Shown here piece by piece: positions 1 to 28,896 of a stretch of DNA of 28,896 nt. The notes beneath the pieces were generated by a model. The model worked only from the letters and a program-made list of their open reading frames with translations. It was not told the origin of the DNA and made no database searches. The DNA is taken from contig NW_014577196.1 in assembly GCF_000485595.1 (NCBI RefSeq), positions 112,551 to 141,446 of the forward strand. The letters run 5' to 3'. The position numbers and the translations under genes were made by a program. The DNA comes from Priapulus caudatus. Lineage: Eukaryota > Priapulida > Priapulimorpha > Priapulimorphida > Priapulidae. The first letter of the stretch is position 1; the number at the start of each line of letters is the position of its first letter.

Positions 1-649
1 ATCAATGCTTGTGCTACGCGCGCATTCACTGCGCCTGCACGAACTAACGGTAACCTACACCACCTGTGATAGTTGCATGAATTAAGTTAATGCGTATATC
101 TATTCTTTTTTAGACTATGAGTATTAGACTATGAAAATTCTCACATTTTTAGACTATGAGTATAATAAATAAGTACTAAATCCGCGAAAATGAAAGCTCG
201 GCAAACCCAACTAAAGTGGATATCTATAACATCAGGTGGAGAAAATACGCGAAACGACCTCCCGATGCCGTGCGCCCATTTCTAGTATATAAATATCATA
301 TCTTAAATAAATCAATAAATATAATTCACATGTAGACGACAAGTGCGCGCGCCCCATACATCCACTGTGCCTGCGTACTCGGTGTCTGCCCAACCTTCGT
401 GAACTAACGGTATTAACCTACGCCCCCTGTGATGTTTACTTAAGGTCTACGCTTGTTGACATCTGTGCTTATGTCTTCTATACGTACACACTACTGCCTT
501 AGCCTGAAGGGATAGAGCGGGGATAGAGCACACGACTGTCATCCCCGCCTGCACACGGGTTCACTTTACCTCTTCATTGTTCTTGTTTAGTTGTTGATGG
601 CTTGGCTTCAAACTTGAACTCGGAATTTGGAACTTCAGCTCCAACGTGC
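1..649. other. Region upstream of ARSA, with imperfect direct repeat
   Basis: No gene seen. About 5-80 and 339-435 share diverged blocks in the same order (ACGCGCGC-like stretch, CACTG[TC]GCCTGC, GAACTAACGGTA, ACCTAC and CCTGTGAT). TTAGACTATGA occurs three times between 110 and 165. No clear TATA box precedes the ARSA start; the promoter should lie in about 440-649 but I cannot point to a defining site. Confidence 0.55.
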
Positions 650-915
650 ATGGCGTGGTTACATGCTTTTCCGTTTTTGGGCGTGCTTGCAATAGCGGCG
701 TTGCGTTACGCGTGTGTTACTGACCTACGCTTCAACAATAGTCAGTATGATAGGAAACCTAATGTCGTGATAATCTTTGCTGATGACTTGGGCTATGGCG
801 ACTTGTCGTGTTTTGGACATCCAACATCGCATACTCCATTTATTGATGAAATGGCAAACAAAGGCCTAGTGTTTACACAATTTTATAGCACAAGTCCTGT
901 ATGCAGCCCATCAAG
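650..915 (+). CDS. ARSA: ARSA exon 1: signal peptide, DD metal site, CxPS
   Basis: Encodes residues 1-88 and two bases of Arg89. It holds the signal peptide, D45/D46 and the formylglycine precursor C85. The donor AG|GTAAAC falls inside the Arg codon of CxPSR, so the active-site motif is assembled only by splicing. Confidence 0.93.
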
Positions 916-3755
916 GTAAACATGATACTGATCAGTAGGCCTACACGGGAGACTATTCCGTAATCCCCCCTCAATAATAATAATACTATCATAATTCATA
1001 ATACCAAATACAATTATGAAATGATTTCCTTAATTAATATGTTTTAATTACATTGTCGTTAGGGCCAATATATGAGCCGAAATTGATTGATAAATAATTC
1101 ATATGTAATTATGCGCTTCCAGGGCATCTTTGCTGACTGGCAGGTACCAGACAAGAAGTGGTATTTACCCAGATGTATTCAGCCCAGGTGACATTGGTGG
1201 TTTGCCCCATAACGAAACGACAATAGCAGAGTTTCTGGGTCGCCATGGTTACAAGAGTGCTGCCATAGGGAAGTGGCACCTTGGTGTTGGAGTCAATGGA
1301 ACGTATCTTCCAACTAACCATGGGTTTGATGAGTACTATGGCATACCTTATTCTCATGATATGTGCCCCTGTCCAGTGTGCTTTTATCCAGATGGATCAT
1401 GTATTAGACCCTGTAGAAACAACGAGGCACCATGTCCACTGTTTGGCAATACCACCATCGTGGAGCAACCAGCTGATTTGATTAGCCTTACGAAGAAACA
1501 TATAGGTATTGTAATTATAATTAACGTGAAACGAGAATAATTTAGCAAATTATGCTGATCTAGACCCAGTTGCATAGACGCAGTTTTGAATGATTTGGTA
1601 GTTGTAAATTCTCCTTTAGTTACACTTCATTCATATATAGTCATATGCCAGTCGTGGTATTCATTTAGCATGGTGCTATATATAGTACTATCACTGTACT
1701 ATATTTTCGCACTGTTCCAGATAAAGCTACAGATTTCATAAAGGAGGCAACGGATGCAAGAAATCCATTCTTTCTCTACTATGCTTCCTATCAGACGCAT
1801 CATCCTCAGTTTGCTGGACAGAGGTTTACAAACTCTAGCATAAGAGGTGCAATTAATATGCATTCCACTTATATGTATTACACGTATTCAACCACTCTTG
1901 GTTCCGATTATTTCGAAAAATGAATGATATCTGATTTGCAGTTTATAATGAGCTTTGTTTTGAATATATTAGTTCTGAAATTAGTGACACGGGTTTTTAT
2001 TTTTTTCATACTGCTTAAATATAACGTGAAAATATATTAGTTTGAGGTGAAACAGTAGAAATTAGGTACGTGCATTACAATGGATTAATCTAGTATTTAA
2101 TAGTTGCCTTAATATAGTATTGTACAATGCTCACGAGTATGGTCAACACATTTATATATAATACATTTGAGTTATAGCGTAAATTGCATGACTGAAATAA
2201 ATCTTTTAGAGCTCTTTCACACAGTATATATGTATATTATAGGTGCATTTGGCGATGCGTTAGCTGAACTGGACTGGTCGGTCGGAATGATACTGAAGAC
2301 TGTGAAGGATGCTGGTATTGAGAATAATACATATGTCTTCTTCACTTCAGACAATGGGTAAGGCATTCAACAAGTACGGATAAATACGTTGTACGTATGT
2401 AAGCGCATGCTGCGCATATTGTATCATCATGTTCCTGTAATAGCGTAAAAACATTCCTTCACTCACCTTGATTTTAATTAGTTTGTCAGGTTATGGCAAA
2501 CATGACATCATTGAATGATGCATGACTTCGGGTATGCAATTCTACCACTTTCTCTCTATGAACAACAATCTTCAGTGTCGCTTCAGTTTCTGACACCGAT
2601 CATCAATATATTTCCTCAGGCTCGACAAAATAAAATTGTGCTGCCTCGCAGCCGTTCGTAATAAAAAAAATTCGCGAGAATATTCTACAGACTCTTCAAC
2701 CCGTAAGTAAAAAATCGAAAGTGAAACGTCACACTCTGTTATCCTCTGTAGGCCTAGTATGACTAGAGAGATCCAGGGAGGAAGTGCCGGTCTTCTAAAG
2801 TGCTGCAAGGGTACGACGTATGAGGGAGGCATGCGAGTGCCAGCGATCGCCTACTGGCCAGGCGTCATCCCACCTGGCAGGACACACGAGCTGGCTAGCA
2901 CCTTGGATCTCCTACCTACTATAGCTACGTTACTCGGGAAGAAACCACCGCTTCGACTTGATGGCGTAGACATGGAAGAAATTCTGCTTAGGCATGGGAA
3001 GGTATTGTAAATACTCTGAGGAAATCAGCGGCGCATGTCCCTCTCTCGTAATCATTAGCATGTAGGAGTGAAGTAGCTATTGGTGAGAGAATTTCAGAGA
3101 AAGCAGCCAGAAGTTTGTATATATAAGATCCTTCGTGATAATTAATCCATCCTGTGGACAAGGATGTCGAGCCTGAAAATAGAATAAACATTTTCACGTC
3201 CTGCTCAGAATTATCGCTTTACTCATTCTGATAGGTACACGTGCAATTTCCCAGGCACGCACCATTGTCGTCATTGTGATATAACCGTTTTATTCGTAGA
3301 GCAAGAGAGACACTTTCTTCTACTACCCGGTTGGTGCGGATCCAAGATTCGGCGTGTTTGCTGTAAGATACAAGCAGTACAAAGCTCACTTCTGGACAAA
3401 GGGTTCGGGCTTGTGTGGACAAAGGAACCCTGACGACGACTGCAGGATTACAGCACTGCGAACTAAACACAACCCCCCTTTACTGTTTGACCTTGACGCC
3501 GATCCTGCGGAGAGGTACAACATCAATAAGTCACCGAAGGGCAAGAGAATCATCCCGTTCATTGCTAAACTTAAGAAGAAATTCGACGAGCGTATGAAAT
3601 GGGGCACGAGTCAGATCAGAAGAGGAGCGAATAACACTCTCATTCCCTGCTGTAACCCTGGATGCACTCCCTTTCCACAGTGCTGTCACTGCGAACGAGG
3701 CAAAAGCTCCCTCGTGGAAATGCTATGGAAGTATGTTATTAGTGATGACACCTAA
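650..3755 (+). CDS. ARSA: Arylsulfatase A (lysosomal cerebroside-sulfatase), six exons, complete
   Basis: Spliced CDS 650-915, 1123-1505, 1721-1846, 2243-2357, 2752-3001, 3300-3755 (1596 nt, 531 aa; human ARSA is about 509 aa). All five introns are GT-AG and reading phase is kept at each join. Seen: hydrophobic N-terminus (residues about 1-22, signal peptide); metal-binding D45-D46 in [10 protein letters not shown]85-S-P-S-R89, the CxPSR motif whose Cys becomes formylglycine; K139 and H141 in GKWHLG; H243 in QTHHPQ; D295-N296 in TSDNG; K316 in [10 protein letters not shown]. The C-terminal Cys cluster (residues 497-511, CCNPGCTP...CCHC) is an ARSA hallmark and argues against other sulfatases. 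Several N-glycosylation sequons are present, fitting a lysosomal enzyme. Family knowledge: it hydrolyses the 3-sulfate of sulfatide and related galactolipids in lysosomes after activation by SUMF1. I chose ATG 650 because upstream in-frame sequence has only a TTG and the signal peptide starts here. The residues after the Cys cluster (about 20) extend beyond the human C-terminus. Confidence 0.95.
1123..1505 (+). CDS. ARSA: ARSA exon 2: sulfatase core, GKWHLG
   Basis: Acceptor CTTCCAG|G completes Arg89. Continues with [16 protein letters not shown], the second half of the sulfatase signature, then GKWHLGVG with K139 and H141, and a Cys-rich segment ([13 protein letters not shown]). Ends ATA G|GTATTG, phase 1. 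Confidence 0.93.
1721..1846 (+). CDS. ARSA: ARSA exon 3: [14 protein letters not shown], catalytic His
   Basis: Short exon found by homology and splice phase. Acceptor TTCCAG|AT; encodes [28 protein letters not shown] with H243 (matching human THYPQ), ending AGA G|GTGCAA. Phases match both neighbours. Confidence 0.9.
1847..2242 (+). other. ARSA intron 3
   Basis: AT-rich, GT-AG bounded. Nothing else recognised. Confidence 0.85.
2243..2357 (+). CDS. ARSA: ARSA exon 4: FTSDNG metal site
   Basis: Acceptor TTATAG|GT. Encodes [15 protein letters not shown] and [10 protein letters not shown] with D295 and N296, both calcium ligands in the family. Donor GG|GTAAGG splits the Gly codon. Confidence 0.92.
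2358..2751 (+). other. ARSA intron 4
   Basis: GT-AG bounded intron. Open frames on the opposite strand here are chance. No repeat recognised. Confidence 0.85.
2752..3001 (+). CDS. ARSA: ARSA exon 5: [10 protein letters not shown], active-site Lys
   Basis: Acceptor CTCTGTAG|G completes Gly297. Encodes [20 protein letters not shown] with K316, then [16 protein letters not shown] and [18 protein letters not shown], all closely matching human ARSA. Ends GGGAAG|GTATTG, phase 0. Confidence 0.93.
3300..3755 (+). CDS. ARSA: ARSA exon 6: C-terminal domain and Cys cluster
   Basis: Acceptor TTCGTAG|AGC, phase 0. Encodes [47 protein letters not shown] and the terminal cluster [15 protein letters not shown], then a tail of about 20 residues before TAA 3753-3755. 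Confidence 0.93.
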   Translation, partial: SKRDTFFYYPVGADPRFGVFAVRYKQYKAHFWTKGSGLCGQRNPDDDCRITALRTKHNPPLLFDLDADPAERYNINKSPKGKRIIPFIAKLKKKFDERMKWGTSQIRRGANNTLIPCCNPGCTPFPQCCHCERGKSSLVEMLWKYVISDDT

Positions 3756-3777
3756 ACCCACCCCATCCACTATCCTG

Positions 3778-3859
3778 TATAATATATATAGCATATTATG
3801 CAGATATAATATATATATTATGCATATTATATAATATATATATAGCATATTATACAGAC
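3778..3859. repeat. AT-rich palindromic repeat
   Basis: TATATA runs interleaved with near-repeats of ATAGCATATTAT[GA]CAG. Self-complementary over most of its length, so cruciform-prone. It sits directly after the ARSA stop codon, inside the presumed 3' UTR. Confidence 0.8.
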
Positions 3860-4011
3860 TTATTGGCCTATCCTTCTTAATGAGATAGCCAGGCACCCTG
3901 GACAGTGCTGCTAGGTCCATCAAGCCAACTCAGTTTGTACCTGTTTGTCTCTGTGGCACTTTGTTACCAAGTGTTGGTTTTAGAAAGTCCTGGCGCAATT
4001 GTGATTGGCTA

Positions 4012-4299
4012 AGCCTAGCGCAGACTTGAGACTTTTTCATGCAACTCGGCTGCGATTCTAGAATCGCAGTCGAAATTGCCGTCAAATCGCTATGTCTGCG
4101 GGAACGTGCAACTGCAACTCGTAGCGATTCTGGTCGCTTGCAACGAGTTGCAAGAAATCAAACTGGTTTGATTTTCAGCAACTCGTCGCTCCCAATCGTT
4201 TCGAAATCGCATGTGACACACGGTGAGGCGTGCGACCGATCGCATGCGGTTGCAGGTTGCAGCGACGAGCAACCAAAAGTCGCAAGTCTGCGCTAGGCT
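4012..4299. mobile_element. 288-bp MITE with terminal inverted repeats, TA target site
   Basis: Left end AGCCTAGCGCAGACTTG and right end CAAGTCTGCGCTAGGCT are perfect inverted repeats, continuing imperfectly as (A/C)GACTTTT. The element is flanked by TA on both sides (4010-4011, 4300-4301), the target duplication of Tc1/mariner-type elements. The interior is rich in self-complementary blocks: TGCGATTCTAGAATCGCA at about 4049-4066, AAATCAAACTGGTTTGATTT at about 4157-4176, and repeated GCAACTCG. No transposase, hence non-autonomous. Confidence 0.8.
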
Positions 4300-4535
4300 T
4301 AACGCCGCTTTAGAGTCCTGTCAGTTGTGCCAGACAGATAAATCAATTATCACGAAGACCAACAAGCAAATCACAATCATTAGGAATACCTGCTGATTGT
4401 TGACTGGAGAATGAATTATTGGAATATGCCATTACGAACAATAGAGATTTTTACAACAATATATTCTATTGTACCTTAATTCATTGTATGATTGTCTTTG
4501 CACCAATGAGCGCATGTGTTTTCATTTAAATGTGT

Positions 4536-4635
4536 ATGCACTGCATGGTAGTGAGCTATGCACTGCATGGTAGTGAGCTATGCACTGCATGGTAGTGAGC
4601 TATGCACTGCATGGTAGTGAGCTATGCACTGCACT
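4536..4635. repeat. 22-bp minisatellite, about 4.5 copies
   Basis: Unit ATGCACTGCATGGTAGTGAGCT repeated head to tail four times with no visible mismatch, then a partial fifth copy. Near-identity of the copies suggests recent expansion or ongoing instability. Confidence 0.92.
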
Positions 4636-4689
4636 ATACTATTTGATGAATCACCTGATTATATGCATGCCTGTGTTGATATGCCTTAT

Positions 4690-4732
4690 CTATATTAACT
4701 ATATAACTATATAACTATATAACTATATAACT
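4690..4732. repeat. ATAACTAT tandem repeat
   Basis: Eight-base unit ATAACTAT in about four to five copies, flanked by degenerate TATATTAAC. Confidence 0.85.
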
Positions 4733-5904
4733 GTTTTAACTATATTAACAATCATGTTACAGACCAAAACAGCAGCACACAGAGATCACACGGTGACCAG
4801 AAAGTGCCCTACGATTAATCATTGCCGGTATCCAAATTTTTTTTTACGTACTGGGTCAACTACGAACAAGTGAAAAAACCAACAACATGTAATTTTACCA
4901 TTTGACACAGTATATTGAAGCACTGGTGGCAGGTTTACAAGTACAAGCAGAGCCACAGTTGAAATTTAAATATGAATAAGTCATCCATACTTACACTAAC
5001 ACCCAATAATGAATATTGAGTCACGGGAGTGCGACAGTTTTTCTAGTAAGACTTCTCAAGTCAAAGAATGATATATTACAAATTCATGCAAACGGCTTTG
5101 GCATTACATCACTAAGTGTTTTTAGCAAAAGCAATTTACTTTTCAGGAATATACGTGAGCAACTTGTCAATATTTAGGCGACAAATTGTGAGTAAAGGTA
5201 AGTTTTTAGCTCCGATTTAAATTGAAAGTGGAACCAACGCCTGTACCGCTGACTGCTTTCCACTAATTACTTACATGTCGTAACACAATAGTGTTAGATA
5301 CAATATATATATATTTATTATATAATTTGTAATACTAAAGGCAGTTGCTGTTAAAGTGCACCGTAACATCCCTTTAACTAAATATGGCCCGTATCAAACC
5401 AAATTTCAAACTAAAATTTACAAATGAAACTAATAATAACAACGAACTGATATATTTAAAATGGACAACGTGCAGACAGTGGCAGTCATTAAATCGGCCA
5501 GAGAAAATCGAGGACAATAACAAAACAAGCTCGGCTAGAATAATGATAAAGAAAAGTAAACGAATCGATAACCTGGGCAGAAAAAAAATTACATACTTTG
5601 ATAAATGGCCTATCCAATCAATAAGCTATGAACACATATTACATACATCGCAGGTGTCACAATAACGGCGTCTGTTGCCAACAAGCGATTGTCGCCACGG
5701 ACAGGCTAGCGTGCCAGTTTATATCTGATATCAATCAGGAGCCCCTGGACGTGGTCTCGCGCAAATCATATCATCCAATTACGTGGCGAATATATATATA
5801 TATACATATATTCATGTAAAAATAAGTCACCTAGACGACGAGACGAGATGCTGTCTCCGAATAAATTGTCAGAAAAATCATGATTAGCTTCTATATATAC
5901 TGAC

Positions 5905-6030
5905 CCTCACACGCACTCACATCATCACATGCATGGACACACGCGCACACCCCACATGCACACACACCCACACATTCCCATGCCCACCCATGTATGCATG
6001 CATGCATGCATGCATGCACCGACACACGCA
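5905..6030. repeat. CA-rich and (ATGC)n microsatellite
   Basis: CACACGCA/CACACCCA-type repeats followed by an uninterrupted (ATGC)n run at about 5994-6018. Long open frames through it on either strand are repeat artefacts. Confidence 0.85.
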
Positions 6031-7750
6031 CATTATTTCCACATAACCAATGTTTAGAGCCACCATGCTCCTCTTCGGTACAACACATTACCACTACCTT
6101 CGACGGAAGGATCACGGTAGACCTCCGTCTATCATTGGGCAATCGCGAATAACGTGAGAAACATTTGCAAGGTCTACGATCGTGCGTTTGCAACGTGCCA
6201 CGGCAGCCGCTGTGCGCGCTAGTGACATTGACCTGTAGCTAGCAGTATTCCACGCTGACACAGCATCAGTAATCAAGTGTGCAAAGCACAGCTTGCGAGC
6301 AAAAGTTGCAGCAAGGCGTCGCTTGCCTTCGGTAAGGGAACTTTCACATTATGTTCTAGAGTATACAGTCTATAGGTAAGCACAACACTATACGTTATGT
6401 AATAAAATATGTACATTATTTTCACCAGTTATGCAAAGTTACCTGAATTCAAGAACCCATCAAAAAACCAATTTTAGTAGGCACCACTGAAATAAATTGA
6501 CCAAGAACTGCTAATGTTGGGGAAACAAGGTTGGCCAGGAGTGGAAGTGTCTATCTCACAGTCACTATATCGAACTGTTTACACGTTTCTCTTTCATTTT
6601 AAAGGTACAAACGATCATTTGCACGGTATATCAGTCCACAATATCACGACACAACTATTTCACGAGACAGTTTGCTCATGGCATTGTAAATTAAAATGGT
6701 AAAGAAATTATTTGGGTGGTTTTTAACCAAAATTTTGAAGACCCTGCTGATTGTGAACGTACCAAAATCTCTAACATAACCAGACTCTAGATGCCCACCA
6801 TCACAAAACTACGTCGCGGAACCAAAGTGCACGGCTCACACTCGTACCTAATTCACGTCTCACAAACACGCCACTGCACTGCCCCTCTGTTATTTTGAAG
6901 GTGATATTAACACGTAGTGTAAACACACACATTCTTTATGAGACCACTTAATGTCACCTCACTTTCTTCCAGCCAGTCAAACACACGCTGCATATCAGCA
7001 CTTCGTCTAGCTCTCAGAATTCACACGTAGTGAACACAAAACGTATGAATTAGAAGGGTTCAAGAGGCCATGGTCCAATCGTGAATACCACTGCAGTGAG
7101 CTAGACAATCACATAGGTATCATACACCTGTCACACAGATTCAACCCCTGGCTGCATCACTTCAGATTCATGGCTAGTTTTGGGGGTCAGTTACCAACAG
7201 CATACATCTTTAAGATAGATCGGTTTCATCTCAACAGTCGATAAAGGCAATTAAAACCAAAATGAAATCAAAGGAATTGAAGTGGAATGGAATAGGAATC
7301 TGGAAGAAACAACTGGCCCCAGAAGTACTGCTACTACTGCGACTATAAATGTTCATCCTGGTTAGACACTACTATTCACATTGCAGCTCGCATTGCAACG
7401 TCGCGCAATGCATGTCGATTCACATGCTGCTAGCTGCAAGTACTATTTCACGAGGAAGCTTTTTTGAAGGCCAATAAGGGTTAGAAGGCATATGCTTATC
7501 GTGGTTATAAGTGTTAATAATCGAACTACAGCAGTAAGTGTTAAACACTAACCCCCATCTGAGTACACAACGTCTAAACTCCGGTACAACTGTGGTGGAC
7601 ACGGGCAGAGAACATGACTGTCTTGGTGCACCAATTTACATAGGAAATAGAAAGACCTCGACTTTTTCCATTTTCACAATTAGATCACGTTTTTACAGTA
7701 CACCAACACGAGGAATGTGACACAACATGCATGCGAACACACACACACGT

Positions 7751-7753
<3 letters not shown>

Positions 7754-7794
<41 letters not shown>

Positions 7795-7805
7795 GAAGAA
7801 AGAGA
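7754..7805. repeat. (GA)n microsatellite
   Basis: Pure GA run followed by purine-rich GAAAGAGGAAG. Purine/pyrimidine asymmetry could allow triplex structure. Confidence 0.95.
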
Positions 7806-8133
7806 GACCAGGACAGATTGGTCCACGTGAAAACATACCAGCAAGCGTACAAGTCTTCCTCACAATATCACTCGGCAACATGCTGTGCTCCTCTCTGCAT
7901 AGCAACGCATCTTTTCAGCGCGAGTCCACCACGTGCTAGCGACCGACCGCTCACCCCCCGTACACAGAAACGCCAACGATCGAGGACCACGAATGCTTCT
8001 GTCACCTCCCACCGATACCACCACTACCGTCACCACCACCGTCACCACATTTGATGGGTTTCGTTGACATGTGTATGAGTGAAAAATGTACAAGAGATGA
8101 GAAGAAACTCCCGTCAGGGCACGAGGAAGAACA

Positions 8134-8205
8134 TGGAGACTATGACGATGATGTTGATGACGATGATGGTGATGATGATGATGATAATGAGGAGGAAGAA
8201 TAGAG
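8134..8205. repeat. (GAT/GAC)n trinucleotide repeat next to the FBXO11 stop codon
   Basis: Imperfect GATGAC/GATGAT repeat, then AGGAGGAAG. It would be in the FBXO11 3' UTR, read there as ATC/GTC repeats on the minus strand. Confidence 0.85.
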
Positions 8206-8286
8206 GAGTAGAGGTGCTATTTCTCGGAGAGAGAGAGGCTCTGGCCTTGCCACCGCCTCACATGACGTCGAGCGTAGGTGCTGCTG

Positions 8287-27939
<19,653 letters not shown>

Positions 27940-28120
27940 TCTTGTCAATATTCAAGGAAACAGTGTAATACGTATTGATAATGCAAAAGAACACTTTCAA
28001 TAGAGAGCAGCCATTTTCTTTGTCGTCCCCTGACCCAACCAATCACAGTGCCAGCTTTAAGTCACGTTACCTTGATAGTCTACATGTAACTTGCCCAATC
28101 ACATTCCAATGGGTGCGACG
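27940..28120 (-). promoter_or_regulatory. FBXO11: Probable FBXO11 promoter and 5' UTR with CCAAT boxes
   Basis: Three CCAAT sequences (28039-28043, 28095-28099, 28106-28110) lie 100-170 bp upstream of the start codon, and AAAATGGC on the gene strand (about 28010-28017) resembles a YY1 site near a TSS. No TATA box in a suitable place. Inferred only. Confidence 0.4.
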
Positions 28121-28788
28121 CCACAACATGGATTCTTATTTCATTCTCGGCAGTCCCATTTGTTTTACTGATTTATGAGATGATCGTGATATTTATTGTT
28201 ATAACTAACATTTTTATTAACATATACAGCAGCCCAATGGCCTGATTATCCATTATCTTTTGTTATTAGGTCATTGGTTGTTGGTTATTAGGTCTTTATT
28301 TACAAGTTCCACACATTGTACCTTCCGGCGGTAATGGTACAATGGCTGATTGTTCTCTTTATCTGTTCTCCATTCGTAAACTATGATGCTCTATGCTATA
28401 TGCTAATATTGCCTCTGCAAAATGCAAAGTCGCTTAATTATTATTTGTACTGGCTGTCATGCTATGGCATTCCGGTACGTTCGAGGTGCAATGTTATTGG
28501 TTCTGTAACGAAACCATGCACATGCAAAATCGCTGCGTGCGCGCGCTGCGATCGAGAGCGGCATCCGCAACAAGAAAAGGTTGAATAAAGAAACATTTAT
28601 TATTTGCATCTCTCGCTGCATGTGCGGTCTGACAAAATGAAACGAGGAGATTGAACTATCCTTCACATCTCTCTGTGCCGCTATATCTTTCTCGCTTTCT
28701 TACTTTCTCTCGCTTACAGTCTCAATTCTTTCTTTCTTTCTATCGCTCACACTCTCTACTTTCCGCCTCTCCCTCTTTATTTTATTTC

Positions 28789-28884
<96 letters not shown>

Positions 28885-28896
28885 ACCCCTCTCTTA
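28121..28896. other. Region upstream of FBXO11, no recognised gene
   Basis: A CpG-containing patch at about 28480-28565 stands out from AT-rich surroundings and could be promoter DNA of FBXO11 or of a divergent neighbour. From about 28670 the + strand is strongly pyrimidine-rich. No coding exon recognised. Confidence 0.5.
28794..28883. repeat. (CT)n microsatellite
   Basis: Nearly pure CT run of about 85 bases with one TT interruption near 28851, preceded by CTGTCTGTCT. Confidence 0.97.

Larger units (their letters stand above)
3756..8286. other. Intergenic region between the convergent 3' ends of ARSA and FBXO11
   Basis: Contains both 3' UTRs, whose ends I cannot fix. No canonical AATAAA lies close downstream of ARSA (the first I see is 5860-5865). 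On the minus strand no AATAAA lies within 2 kb after the FBXO11 stop; the first I found is near 5311. Holds a MITE, two tandem arrays and several microsatellites (listed separately). The small open frames at 5384-5819, 6514-6702 and 7538-7720 show no recognisable domain. Confidence 0.7.

Noticed and set aside
602-649. Upstream extension of ARSA from TTG 602
   Set aside because: No ATG in that stretch; ATG 650 gives a proper signal peptide.
5384-5819. Open frames of 93 and 63 codons in the intergenic region
   Set aside because: Lys/Asn-rich low-complexity translation expected of AT-rich DNA; no domain, splice partner or homologue recognised.
5891-6193. Minus strand Cys/Val/Ala-rich 100-codon frame
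   Set aside because: Arises from CA and ATGC microsatellites.
7693-8093. Overlapping open frames around the GA repeat, both strands
   Set aside because: Translations of simple repeats (RERERE, SLSLSL) in the presumed FBXO11 3' UTR.
28457-28666. Minus strand frame over the CpG-rich patch as FBXO11 first exon
   Set aside because: No human-like N-terminus and no donor with the required phase; 27849-27939 fits both.

Overview
The window is animal nuclear DNA. It holds two conserved multi-exon genes in tail-to-tail (convergent) order. All 24 introns deduced here obey the GT-AG rule, intergenic DNA is AT-rich, and simple repeats and short non-autonomous DNA transposons are common. Both proteins resemble their human counterparts closely, and the intron sizes are modest (about 0.1-2.9 kb). 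I infer an invertebrate metazoan, possibly an early-branching marine one such as a sponge or cnidarian; the sequence alone does not settle the phylum.

Layout. 1-649 is upstream DNA with an imperfect direct repeat. 650-3755 (+) is a complete six-exon arylsulfatase A gene (531 codons) with every catalytic residue of the sulfatase family in place. 3756-8286 is intergenic, with a TA-flanked MITE, two short tandem arrays and several microsatellites. 27939-8287 (-) is a complete 20-coding-exon FBXO11 gene (873 codons): a basic N-terminus, an F-box, a long right-handed beta-helix and a C-terminal UBR-type zinc finger. 27940-28896 is its probable promoter (three CCAAT boxes) followed by DNA without a recognised gene and a terminal CT microsatellite.

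The gene products are not linked by pathway. ARSA is a lysosomal hydrolase of sulfated glycolipids. FBXO11 is the substrate receptor of an SCF ubiquitin ligase. No operon-like logic is expected.

The most unusual structure lies in FBXO11 intron 17. The authentic 5' splice site of exon 17 is the first unit of a minisatellite. Its 18/21-base units each carry a copy of the donor sequence (GGTAGGTGTG on the gene strand): at least eleven in the proximal array and seven more in a distal array. Unit lengths are multiples of three and the array is open in the gene frame, so use of any downstream copy would insert short GRCDDDT-type repeats into the protein without a frameshift, just before the UBR zinc finger. 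Two further duplications touch splice sites of the same gene: a 180-bp tandem duplication that starts at the exon 2 donor, and a 61-bp copy of the exon 16 acceptor and exon head placed just upstream of the real one. Intron 19 is almost entirely transposon: a hAT-like MITE next to a TA-flanked MITE that is itself interrupted by a hAT element with a perfect 8-bp target duplication. Intron 1 carries a 151-bp MITE with a perfect 8-bp target duplication and TTAGGG-type repeats inside.
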